NCBI GenBank assembly: GCA_964466745.1
Contig: CAYXOX010000127.1
Location: 1 to 9,053, forward strand
DNA: 9,053 nt
Reading direction: 5' to 3'
Source of the DNA: CAYXOX01 sp964466745
GTDB lineage: Bacteria > Pseudomonadota > Alphaproteobacteria > Rhodobacterales > Rhodobacteraceae
Positions 1 to 6,058 of the stretch are shown here, in pieces (position 1 is the stretch's first letter; every line of letters starts with the position of its first letter). Both the position numbers and the translations under genes were made by a program. The notes below the pieces were generated by a model that saw only the letters and a list, made by a program, of their open reading frames with translations, made no database searches and was not told where the DNA came from.

Positions 1-379
1 GATCAAGGAGAGCTTCGGCCAGGACATCCCGTTCCCCATCATCGCCGATCTCGACATGAAGGTGGCCCAGGCCTACGGCATGATCCAGCCCGGCGCCTCC
101 GATACCCAGGCGGTGCGCGCCACCTTCGTGATCGATCCCGAAGGCATCCTGCGCGCGATGGTGTACTATCCGATGACGAACGGGCGTTCGGTGCAGGAGT
201 TCCTTCGGCTCGTGCAGGCCCTGCGCACCTCCGACGAGCACAAGGTGGCCACGCCCGAAAACTGGAAACCGGGAGACGACGTGATCGTCCCGACGCCGCA
301 GACCGTGGATGCAGCGGAAGCGCGCATGGCAGAGGGCTACGAGACGAAGGACTGGTATTTCTCGACCCGCGCGCTCTGA
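1..379 (+). CDS. 1-Cys peroxiredoxin (Prx6/AhpC-TSA family), 3' end only
   Basis: This is the last 125 codons of a peroxiredoxin whose 5' part lies outside the window; the reading frame enters at base 2. Peroxiredoxins reduce hydrogen peroxide and organic hydroperoxides (some also act on persulfides) through an N-terminal peroxidatic cysteine, which is not visible here. The C-terminal extension identifies the Prx6 (1-Cys) group. After the VRATFVIDPEG strand, which carries the family's conserved active-site-region arginine, come YYPMTNGRSVQEFLRLVQAL and then VATPENWKPGDDVIVP, matching the dimerisation extension of Prx6-type enzymes. The end is intact, with a TGA at 377-379. It lies 92 bp upstream of the regulator gene on the same strand, with a strong hairpin between them, so it is probably a separate transcript. 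A role in defence against oxidants or sulfur species beside a sulfide locus is inference. Confidence 0.9.
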   Translation, partial: IKESFGQDIPFPIIADLDMKVAQAYGMIQPGASDTQAVRATFVIDPEGILRAMVYYPMTNGRSVQEFLRLVQALRTSDEHKVATPENWKPGDDVIVPTPQTVDAAEARMAEGYETKDWYFSTRAL

Positions 380-406
380 TATCGAACGCGGGAGCGATAC
401 GCGCCG

Positions 407-443
407 CGAAGGCGGGCGCCGCATCCAGCGGCGGCCGCCTTCG
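407..443 (+). terminator. Strong GC hairpin after the peroxiredoxin gene
   Basis: A 16-base arm at 407-422 and its complement at 428-443 pair with a single mismatch around a 5-base loop (ATCCA). It starts 27 bases after the peroxiredoxin stop and ends 28 bases before the regulator start. No T-tract follows, so it is a terminator-like or mRNA-stabilising stem-loop rather than a textbook intrinsic terminator. Confidence 0.45.
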
Positions 444-471
444 GGAGCCAACGAGGGGAGGAGCGGCCAAG

Positions 472-1149
472 ATGGAACGCAACGAAGACTGGATCGAACG
501 CTTCGAGGGCCTGCGGCGCCTGCCGCCCGAGCTTCAGTGCGATCTGCGCGAGGGCAGCATGATCCTCTCGGTTCCGGCAGGCACGCAGGTGTTCGAGCCG
601 GGGCAGTCCGCCGACAACCTGCTGCTCCTGCTCGACGGCACGGTGCGCGTGCAGCAGAAATCCGAAACCGGGCGGGAGATCTTTCTCTACCGGGTGCATG
701 CCGGTGAAAGCTGCGTTCTGACCACGGCCTGCATGCTCGCCTTCGAGGAGTATTCCGCCGATGGCGTGGCCGAAACCGATGTGACCGCGGTGGCGATTCC
801 CCGTGCCACCTTCGACGATCTAACCGCCCGTTCGCCCGTCTTCCGCGAGTTCGTTTTCCGCGCCTACTCGCGACGCATCACCGACCTGTTCTCCCTGATC
901 GACGATATCGTCTTCCAGCGGATGGACGTCCGTCTGGCGGCGCGCCTGCTGGAACTGGCCGGAGAAGGCGAAACGGTGCGCGCGACCCACCAGGTGCTCG
1001 GAACCGAGCTGGGCACGGCCCGCGAGGTGATCTCGCGCACGCTGGCGGAGTTCCAGCGCCGCGGCTGGGTGGAGCAGGCACGCGGCGAAGTGCGGCTGGT
1101 GGGGCGGACCGGGCTGGAGCGGCTGGCCCGCTCCGCCGGGGAGCGGTGA
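472..1149 (+). CDS. Crp/Fnr-family regulator with a CX5C thiol pair in the effector pocket
   Basis: A 225-residue transcription factor of usual Crp/Fnr length. Residues about 15-115 form the cyclic-nucleotide-binding-like beta-barrel (FEPGQSADNLLLLLDGTVRV), about 120-150 the dimerisation helix, and about 168-212 the winged helix-turn-helix; the recognition helix is near TAREVISRTLAEFQRRG. Where Crp has its phosphate-binding cassette (FGE...RAA), this protein reads GESCVLTTACML, with C81 and C87 spaced CX5C; a third cysteine is C23. The arginine that holds cAMP is absent and there is no N-terminal Fnr four-cysteine cluster, so neither cAMP nor an Fnr-type Fe-S cluster is expected to be the signal. 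From the neighbouring persulfide dioxygenase and SQR genes I infer that it senses reactive sulfur or redox state through these thiols. The start is supported by a purine-rich site (AGGGGAGGA) about 10 bases upstream of the ATG. It is probably the regulator of the genes that follow. Confidence 0.88.
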   Translation: MERNEDWIERFEGLRRLPPELQCDLREGSMILSVPAGTQVFEPGQSADNLLLLLDGTVRVQQKSETGREIFLYRVHAGESCVLTTACMLAFEEYSADGVAETDVTAVAIPRATFDDLTARSPVFREFVFRAYSRRITDLFSLIDDIVFQRMDVRLAARLLELAGEGETVRATHQVLGTELGTAREVISRTLAEFQRRGWVEQARGEVRLVGRTGLERLARSAGER

Positions 1150-1166
1150 TGCGGCCCTCCGGATCA

Positions 1167-1179
1167 GTGACCTTGTCAC
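1167..1179. promoter_or_regulatory. Perfect palindrome GTGAC-CTT-GTCAC, candidate operator
   Basis: This is a 13-bp perfect inverted repeat in the 88-bp gap between the regulator gene and the DUF2892 gene. Two further pairs (TC at 1164-1165 with GA at 1181-1182) extend it outside one mismatch. Its half-sites resemble Crp/Fnr half-sites (TGA...TCA), but the inner spacing is 5 bases, one fewer than the canonical Crp or Fnr arrangement. The overlapping TTGTCA at 1173-1178 resembles a -35 element, but I see no convincing -10 at the right distance. Binding by the adjacent regulator is inferred from position only. Confidence 0.45.
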
Positions 1180-1237
1180 CGAGACTATCGGCAACGACAT
1201 GCAATGGTATCCGAACCGAGTTCCTCAGGAGGACATC

Positions 1238-1441
1238 ATGATTCGCAACATGGGAACCATCGATCGCGCCGCGCGGCTCATCATCGCCGTCGTCGCGCTC
1301 TACATCGCTTTCGCAGTCGCCAGCGGCGGCGCCCTGTTCTGGGTCGCCCTCGCGGTAGGCGTGATCTTCACGGCCACGGCCCTCGTGGGCAACTGCCCGC
1401 TCTACCGGATCGTCGGCCTCAAGACCTGCCGCGACTGCTGA
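1238..1441 (+). CDS. YgaP-like inner-membrane protein (DUF2892)
   Basis: A 67-residue protein with the full DUF2892 / YgaP-like transmembrane pattern: NMGTIDRAAR at residues 4-13, a hydrophobic stretch at about 14-50 that fits two membrane helices with a short turn near SGG (29-31), then GNCPLYRIVGLKTC with C53 and C64, and a terminal C67. In E. coli YgaP this domain anchors a rhodanese to the membrane. Stand-alone copies are common in sulfide/persulfide operons, where the role is not firmly known (membrane tether or sulfur-species handling). An in-frame ATG at 1199 would add 13 residues, but the Shine-Dalgarno AGGAGGA at 1227-1233, five bases from the ATG at 1238, decides the start. It probably opens the structural part of the operon. 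Confidence 0.9.
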   Translation: MIRNMGTIDRAARLIIAVVALYIAFAVASGGALFWVALAVGVIFTATALVGNCPLYRIVGLKTCRDC

Positions 1442-1482
1442 ACCCTCAACGGCGCCTCACGGCGCAGCGAAACACGACATCG

Positions 1483-1507
1483 CGGCGCGGGCCTGAGGCC
1501 CGCGCCG
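1483..1507 (+). terminator. Perfect 11-bp hairpin between the DUF2892 and dioxygenase genes
   Basis: An 11-base arm at 1483-1493 and its exact complement at 1497-1507 flank a 3-base loop (TGA). TTTT follows at 1517-1520, and the dioxygenase Shine-Dalgarno begins near 1525. It could act as a partial terminator or as a 5' mRNA stabiliser that sets different amounts of the small membrane protein and the dioxygenase. Base pairing is seen; function is inferred. Confidence 0.4.
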
Positions 1508-1538
1508 GAAGACCGCTTTTCCCGAAAGGACGCATGAC

Positions 1539-2426
1539 ATGACCGCACAATCCGAAACCGGCACCCAGACACCCGAGGTGACGGGCTTCTTCGACCCGGC
1601 CACAAACACGATCAGCTACGTCGTGAAGGATCCGGCCTCCGATGCCTGCGCGATCATCGACAGCGTGATGGACATCGACTACGCCGCAGGCCGCATCAGC
1701 TACGACCATGCCGACGAGATCATCCGCTTCGTCACCGAGCGCGGCCTTAAGGTGGAATGGCTCATCGAGACCCACGTCCATGCCGACCACCTCTCGGCTG
1801 CGCCCTACATCCAGCAGAAGCTCGGCGGGAAGCTCGGCATCGGCCGCAACATCACCGTCGTCCAGGAAACCTTCGGCAAGGTCTTCAACGAAGGCACGGA
1901 GTTCCAGCGCGACGGCAGCCAGTTCGACAAGCTGTTCGATGACGGCGACACCTACACGGTCGGCAACCTCACCGGGCGGGCCATCCATACCCCTGGGCAC
2001 ACGCCGGCCTGCATGACCCATGTGCTGGGAGATGCCGCTTTCGTTGGAGACACCCTCTTCATGCCCGATGGCGGCTCTGCCCGCGCCGACTTCCCGGGCG
2101 GGGATGCCGCCGAGCTCTACGATTCGATCCAGAAGGTGCTCAGCCTGCCCGACGAGACGCGCCTCTTCATGTGCCACGACTACGGCCCGAACGGGCGTGA
2201 CATCGCGTGGGAAACCACCGTGGCCGATGAAAAGGCCCACAACATCCACGTGGGCGGCGGCAAGACGAAAGAAGACTTCGTACGGTTCCGCACCGAGCGC
2301 GACGCGCAACTCGCGATGCCCAAGCTCATCATCCCGTCGCTGCAGGTGAACATGCGCGCGGGCGAGCTGCCGCCGGCCGATGCCGAGGGCAACCGGTTCC
2401 TCAAGGTGCCGGTGAACGGCCTCTGA
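1539..2426 (+). CDS. Persulfide dioxygenase, metallo-beta-lactamase fold (ETHE1/Blh type)
   Basis: A 295-residue MBL-fold enzyme, predicted to oxidise glutathione persulfide (or a similar low-molecular-weight persulfide) with O2 to sulfite in the cytoplasm, using one Fe(II). The metal-site motif THVHADH is at residues 78-84. Further ligand residues are H154 in TPGHTP, D171 in VGDTLF and H213 in CHDYGP. The early DSVMDIDYAAGR segment and the C-terminal VNMRAGELPP are typical of the dioxygenase half of Blh proteins (BigR-regulated DUF442-ETHE1 fusions of Xylella and Agrobacterium). Here that half is free-standing and the DUF442 domain sits in the next gene. From memory of the family, the segment after D171 usually reads ...ARCDFPGG; this copy has ARADFPGG, lacking that cysteine. 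The start at 1539 is supported by AAAGGA about 8 bases upstream. The alternative names MBL-fold hydrolase and glyoxalase II-like are less likely given the context. Confidence 0.88.
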   Translation: MTAQSETGTQTPEVTGFFDPATNTISYVVKDPASDACAIIDSVMDIDYAAGRISYDHADEIIRFVTERGLKVEWLIETHVHADHLSAAPYIQQKLGGKLGIGRNITVVQETFGKVFNEGTEFQRDGSQFDKLFDDGDTYTVGNLTGRAIHTPGHTPACMTHVLGDAAFVGDTLFMPDGGSARADFPGGDAAELYDSIQKVLSLPDETRLFMCHDYGPNGRDIAWETTVADEKAHNIHVGGGKTKEDFVRFRTERDAQLAMPKLIIPSLQVNMRAGELPPADAEGNRFLKVPVNGL

Positions 2427-2482
2427 GGAAACCGGCGCAGCGCGGCAGGCGGCGGCAAGCCCACAGCACAGGAAAAGAACCG

Positions 2483-4000
2483 ATGGATATCCGAAAGATC
2501 GACGAAAAGCTCAGCGTCGGCCCGCAGATCGCGCCGGAAGAGGTTTCGGAGCTGGCGGAGGCGGGCTTCCGCGCCATCCTGTGCAACCGCCCCGATGCCG
2601 AGGGCGCCGACCAGCCCGGCCACGAGGAACTCGCCGCGGCGGCGAAGGCCGCGGGCCTCGAGTTTCGCTACCTTCCCGTCACGCCCGGCATGGTCACCGA
2701 CGAGACGGCGCAGGAATTCGGCCGCATCATGCGCGAACTGCCCGGCCCTGTGATGGCGTTCTGCCGGACGGGCACGCGCTCGGCCACGCTCTGGGCGCTC
2801 TCGGAAGCACGCGCGCGCCCGTTGCCGCAGATCCTCGCCGCGGCCAAGGGCGCCGGCTACGATCTGAGCGGGGTTGCCCGCCGCATCGCCAACGGCGGGG
2901 TGACTCCCACCGACAGGAGCGATGCGCATTTCGAGGTGGCCATCGTGGGTGGCGGCGCGGCCGGCGTTGCGGTGGCCGCAAGCCTCAAGGCCCGTAAGCC
3001 CGGCCTGCAGATCGCCCTGATCGACCCGGCGGAAATCCACTACTACCAGCCCGGATGGACGATGGTGGGCGGCGGGATCTTCGAGGCGCAGGACACCGTG
3101 CGCACCATGGGCAGCCTGATCCCGCGTGGCGTGCACTGGATCAAGTCCGCCGTCGCGGCGTTCGAGCCGGAGAAGAACGCGCTCGTGCTCGATGGCTGCC
3201 GGATCGTGACGTACGACAGGCTCGTGGTCTGCCCCGGCCTGAAGCTGGATTGGGCTGCCGTCGAAGGGCTGGAGGAAACACTGGGCCGCAACGGCGTGAC
3301 CTCGAACTACCGCTACGACCTGGCGCCCTACACCTGGTCGCTGGTCTCGGGGATGAAGGAGGGGCGCGCGCTCTTCACCCAGCCCCCGATGCCGATCAAG
3401 TGTGCAGGTGCGCCGCAAAAGGCGATGTATCTGTCTGCCGATGCCTGGCAGCGCCGCGGCGTGCTCAAGGACATCGACATTCACTTCATGAATGCAGGCG
3501 GCGTGCTCTTCGGCGTGAAGGAATACGTGCCCGCGTTGATGTCGTATGTCGAGAAATACGGCGCGAAGCTCGATTTCTTCCACAACCTCGTCGCCATCGA
3601 CGGCCCGGCGCGGCGTGCGACGTTCGAGGTTTCCGCCCCCGACACGGAGGAGCGCCGGGTGGAGGTGGAGTTCGACATGATCCATGTCTGTCCGCCCCAG
3701 ACCGCCCCGGATTTCATCCGCGTCTCTCCGCTGGCCGATGCAGCCGGCTGGGTCGACGTGGACCAGGCGACGCTGCGTCACAGGACCTACGACAACATCT
3801 GGTCGCTCGGCGACGTCATGAACGCCCCGAACGCCAAGACCGCCGCCGCTGCACGCAAGCAGGCACCGACGGTGGCCGACAACATCGTTGCCGACATCGC
3901 CGGGCGTTCGCCCGTCTCCCAGTACGACGGCTACGGCTCCTGCCCGCTGACGGTGGAACGCGGCAAGATCGTGCCGAGTTCGGCTACGGCGGCGCTCTGA
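2483..4000 (+). CDS. DUF442 rhodanese/phosphatase-like domain fused to type II sulfide:quinone oxidoreductase; C-terminus lost by frameshift
   Basis: The readable frame gives 505 residues. Residues about 1-110 are a DUF442 domain (often annotated as a protein tyrosine phosphatase-like domain) with the loop CRTGTRS at 94-100. This fits the rhodanese pattern CRXGX[R/T] rather than the phosphatase CX5R. Residues about 150-505 are a type II SQR, which oxidises sulfide to persulfide and passes electrons to quinone at the membrane. They show the FAD-binding GGGAAG at 156-161, PIKCAGAPQK with redox C307, the late FAD motif GDVMNAPNAKTAAA, and the second redox cysteine C487 in GSCPL. Homologues such as human SQOR continue from here with a ...LAEF... 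strand and two amphipathic helices. In this gene those residues lie in the -1 frame and the protein ends early in SSATAAL. AGGAAAAG precedes the ATG. It is 56 bp after the dioxygenase gene. The gene may be inactive, soluble, or misread by a sequencing error. Confidence 0.85.
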   Translation: MDIRKIDEKLSVGPQIAPEEVSELAEAGFRAILCNRPDAEGADQPGHEELAAAAKAAGLEFRYLPVTPGMVTDETAQEFGRIMRELPGPVMAFCRTGTRSATLWALSEARARPLPQILAAAKGAGYDLSGVARRIANGGVTPTDRSDAHFEVAIVGGGAAGVAVAASLKARKPGLQIALIDPAEIHYYQPGWTMVGGGIFEAQDTVRTMGSLIPRGVHWIKSAVAAFEPEKNALVLDGCRIVTYDRLVVCPGLKLDWAAVEGLEETLGRNGVTSNYRYDLAPYTWSLVSGMKEGRALFTQPPMPIKCAGAPQKAMYLSADAWQRRGVLKDIDIHFMNAGGVLFGVKEYVPALMSYVEKYGAKLDFFHNLVAIDGPARRATFEVSAPDTEERRVEVEFDMIHVCPPQTAPDFIRVSPLADAAGWVDVDQATLRHRTYDNIWSLGDVMNAPNAKTAAAARKQAPTVADNIVADIAGRSPVSQYDGYGSCPLTVERGKIVPSSATAAL

Positions 4001-4158
4001 AGCCCTCGTTCCCTCGCTGGGTCATCGACGGGACGCGGCCGAGCCGAGCCGCCTGGCTGCTCAAGGAGCAGCTCTTGCCGCCCGTCTACTGGAAGGCGAT
4101 GTTGCGCGGAAAGGAATGGTTGGCAAAGCCCGAGAAGATCACGGTGACCGCCGACTGA
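3976..4158 (+). pseudogene. Out-of-frame SQR C-terminus (membrane-associating tail)
   Basis: From GAG at 3976 the -1 frame reads EFGYGGALKPSFP, then PSRAAWLLKEQLLPPVYWKAMLRG, and stops at 4156-4158. This is the expected C-terminal end of a type II SQR (compare LKKxxLPxxYWxxMLRG in the family), about 60 residues, with amphipathic helices that attach the enzyme to the membrane. Between GTG (3971-3973) and this GAG only two bases (CC) remain. Family members usually read KIVLAEF, which would need six bases, so a 4-base loss fits. No Shine-Dalgarno or early start codon supports separate translation; the first in-frame ATG is at 4099. Confidence 0.75.
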
Positions 4159-4258
4159 CCCCCGGTTCCGGCCGGGCAGCCAGCACCCGCGCCGGACCAC
4201 AAGCATCGGCAGGACGCCTGCGCCGCGGCCTGCCGAAAGCCGCCTGAACGGAGCCAAG

Positions 4259-6016
4259 ATGCGCCTCGCACAGTATTTTCCCATCCTCGACTGGGGCCGC
4301 CGCTACGACAGGGCCGCCCTTTCGAACGACATGATCGCCGCGGTCATCGTCACCATCATGCTGATCCCGCAGTCGCTGGCCTACGCCCTGCTTGCGGGGC
4401 TGCCGCCCGAGGCGGGCATCTATGCCTCCATCGCGCCCATCGTGCTCTACGCCATCTTCGGCACATCGAACGCACTGGCCGTCGGCCCGGTCGCGGTGGT
4501 CTCGCTCCTCACCGCCTCCGCCATCGGCCAGGTCGCCGAGCAGGGCACCGCCGGCTACGCGATTGCCGCGCTCACGCTCGCACTGCTCTCGGGCGGCTTT
4601 CTCGTTCTGCTGGGCCTCTTCCGCCTGGGTTTTCTTGCCAACTTCCTCAGCCATCCGGTGATCGCGGGGTTCATCACGGCCTCGGGCATCCTGATCGCCA
4701 CGAGCCAGCTCAAGCATGTGCTCGGCGTCGAGGCCCATGGCCACACGCTGCCCGAGATGCTGGGCTCGCTGCTTGCCCATCTCGGCCAGACGAACTGGCA
4801 GACCCTGCTCATCGGGGTGGCGGCGACGGCCTTCCTGTTCTGGGTGCGCAAGGGGCTCAAGCCGCTCCTGCGGCGGATCGGGCTCGGGCCCCGCATGGCC
4901 GATATCGCCACCAAGGCCGGCCCCGTGGCGGCGGTTGTCGCCACCACGCTGGCGGTCTGGGGGTTCGAACTTGCCGGGCAGGGCGTGGCGGTCGTTGGCG
5001 AGGTGCCCCAGAGCCTGCCGCCGCTGACCATGCCGGGGCTGGATCTCGATCTGATCCGGCAGCTGGCCGTGCCCGCGATCCTGATCTCCATCATCGGCTT
5101 CGTCGAGTCGGTCTCGGTGGCGCAGACGCTGGCCGCGAAGAAACGCCAGCGGATCGACCCTGACCAGGAGTTGATCGGGCTCGGTGCCGCGAACCTCGGC
5201 GCAGCCTTCACCGGCGGCTACCCCGTCACGGGCGGCTTCGCGCGATCGGTGGTGAACTTCGACGCCGGCGCGCAGACTCCGGCCGCGGGCGCCTTCACGG
5301 CCGTCGGTCTCGCCATCGCGGCGCTGGCGCTCACCCCGCTGGTGTTCTTCCTGCCCAAGGCCACGCTCGCGGCCACGATCATCGTGGCCGTGCTCAGCCT
5401 CGTCGACTTCTCGATCCTGAAGAAGACATGGGCATACTCGCGTGCAGACTTCGCGGCCGTCACCGCCACCATCGTGCTCACGCTCGGCCTTGGCGTGGAA
5501 ATCGGCGTCGCCTCGGGCGTGCTGCTGTCCATCGCGCTTCACCTCTACAAGACCTCGCGGCCCCATGTGGCCGAGGTGGGCCGGGTGCCGGGCACCGAGC
5601 ATTTCCGCAACGTCAACCGGCACAAGGTGGAAACCCACGACGATCTGCTGACCCTGCGGGTGGACGAGAGCCTCTACTTCGTGAATGCGCGCTTCCTCGA
5701 GGACCTCGTGCAGAACCGCCTCGCGGCGAACGAGCGAATACGCAACGTCGTGCTGATGTTCTCTGCCGTGAACGAGGTGGATTACTCCGCCCTCGAAAGC
5801 CTCGAGGCGATCAACGCCAAGCTCACCGATCTCGGCATCGGGCTGCACCTCTCCGAGGTGAAGGGCCCCGTGATGGATCGGCTCTCCGCAACGCATTTAC
5901 TCTCGGAGCTGAACGGCAAGGTCTACCTCTCGCAGAACGATGCGTGGCGTGATCTGGCGCCCTCCGGCCCGCCCGCGACGCCCGGTGTGGCCGACAGGTC
6001 CGAGGCGGCCGAGTAG
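4259..6016 (+). CDS. SulP-family anion transporter with C-terminal STAS domain
   Basis: A 585-residue inner-membrane transporter of the SLC26/SulP family (sulfate, bicarbonate and other anions). The membrane part covers about residues 22-430 and begins with the family signature region PQSLAYALLAGLPPEAGIYA (37-56), followed by FGTSNALAVGP (67-77). Later hallmarks are GFVESVSVAQTLAAK (280-294), with E283, and TGGYPVTGGFARSVVN (318-333). A cytoplasmic STAS domain spans about 458-565; its VDYSALESL stretch (508-516) keeps the serine (S510) found at the phosphorylation position of anti-sigma antagonists. The start follows ACGGAG about 7 bases upstream. It is the last gene on this strand, 100 bp after the shifted SQR tail. 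In this context it probably moves sulfite or sulfate made by the dioxygenase, or imports sulfate; direction and substrate cannot be read from the sequence. Confidence 0.93.
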   Translation: MRLAQYFPILDWGRRYDRAALSNDMIAAVIVTIMLIPQSLAYALLAGLPPEAGIYASIAPIVLYAIFGTSNALAVGPVAVVSLLTASAIGQVAEQGTAGYAIAALTLALLSGGFLVLLGLFRLGFLANFLSHPVIAGFITASGILIATSQLKHVLGVEAHGHTLPEMLGSLLAHLGQTNWQTLLIGVAATAFLFWVRKGLKPLLRRIGLGPRMADIATKAGPVAAVVATTLAVWGFELAGQGVAVVGEVPQSLPPLTMPGLDLDLIRQLAVPAILISIIGFVESVSVAQTLAAKKRQRIDPDQELIGLGAANLGAAFTGGYPVTGGFARSVVNFDAGAQTPAAGAFTAVGLAIAALALTPLVFFLPKATLAATIIVAVLSLVDFSILKKTWAYSRADFAAVTATIVLTLGLGVEIGVASGVLLSIALHLYKTSRPHVAEVGRVPGTEHFRNVNRHKVETHDDLLTLRVDESLYFVNARFLEDLVQNRLAANERIRNVVLMFSAVNEVDYSALESLEAINAKLTDLGIGLHLSEVKGPVMDRLSATHLLSELNGKVYLSQNDAWRDLAPSGPPATPGVADRSEAAE

Positions 6017-6035
6017 GCCCGCGCCCCGGGCGGGC
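6017..6035. terminator. GC hairpin between convergent genes
   Basis: GCCCGC at 6017-6022 pairs with GCGGGC at 6030-6035 around a 7-base loop, directly after the SulP stop and in the 42-bp gap before the end of the convergent NlpC/P60 gene. It could end transcription from either side. The stem is only 6 bp and no T-tract is present, so the call is tentative. Confidence 0.3.
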
Positions 6036-6058
6036 GAGCCCGAGGGACCGGAAGGGCG

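Noticed and set aside
1167..1179. Canonical Crp or Fnr box
   Set aside because: Half-site spacing is one base short of TGTGA-N6-TCACA and TTGAT-N4-ATCAA; I kept it only as a candidate operator.
1199..1237. Upstream ATG at 1199 as start of the DUF2892 gene
   Set aside because: The added residues do not belong to the family, and the strong AGGAGGA site points to the ATG at 1238.
2180..3781. 533-codon open frame on the - strand opposite the dioxygenase and SQR genes
   Set aside because: It has no domain or motif I recognise and spans two supported genes and their gap; it is a third-position GC artefact.
3965..3990. Programmed -1 ribosomal frameshift in the SQR gene
   Set aside because: I see no slippery heptamer at the point where homology changes frame and no obvious stimulatory structure, and bases appear to be missing relative to the family; a deletion or a sequence error is simpler.
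3055..4158. A separate gene in the frame from 3055 to 4158
   Set aside because: Only the part after about 3976 has family similarity (the SQR tail); the upstream part is a low-information shadow of the SQR frame.
4159..4258. Regulatory element before the SulP gene
   Set aside because: Only short GC-rich partial inverted repeats are present; no promoter or operator pattern stands out.
4139..5896. 585-codon open frame on the - strand opposite SulP
   Set aside because: The translation is rich in Arg, His, Gly and Asp with no family pattern, and it is antisense to a well-supported transporter; long antisense open frames are normal in GC-rich DNA.
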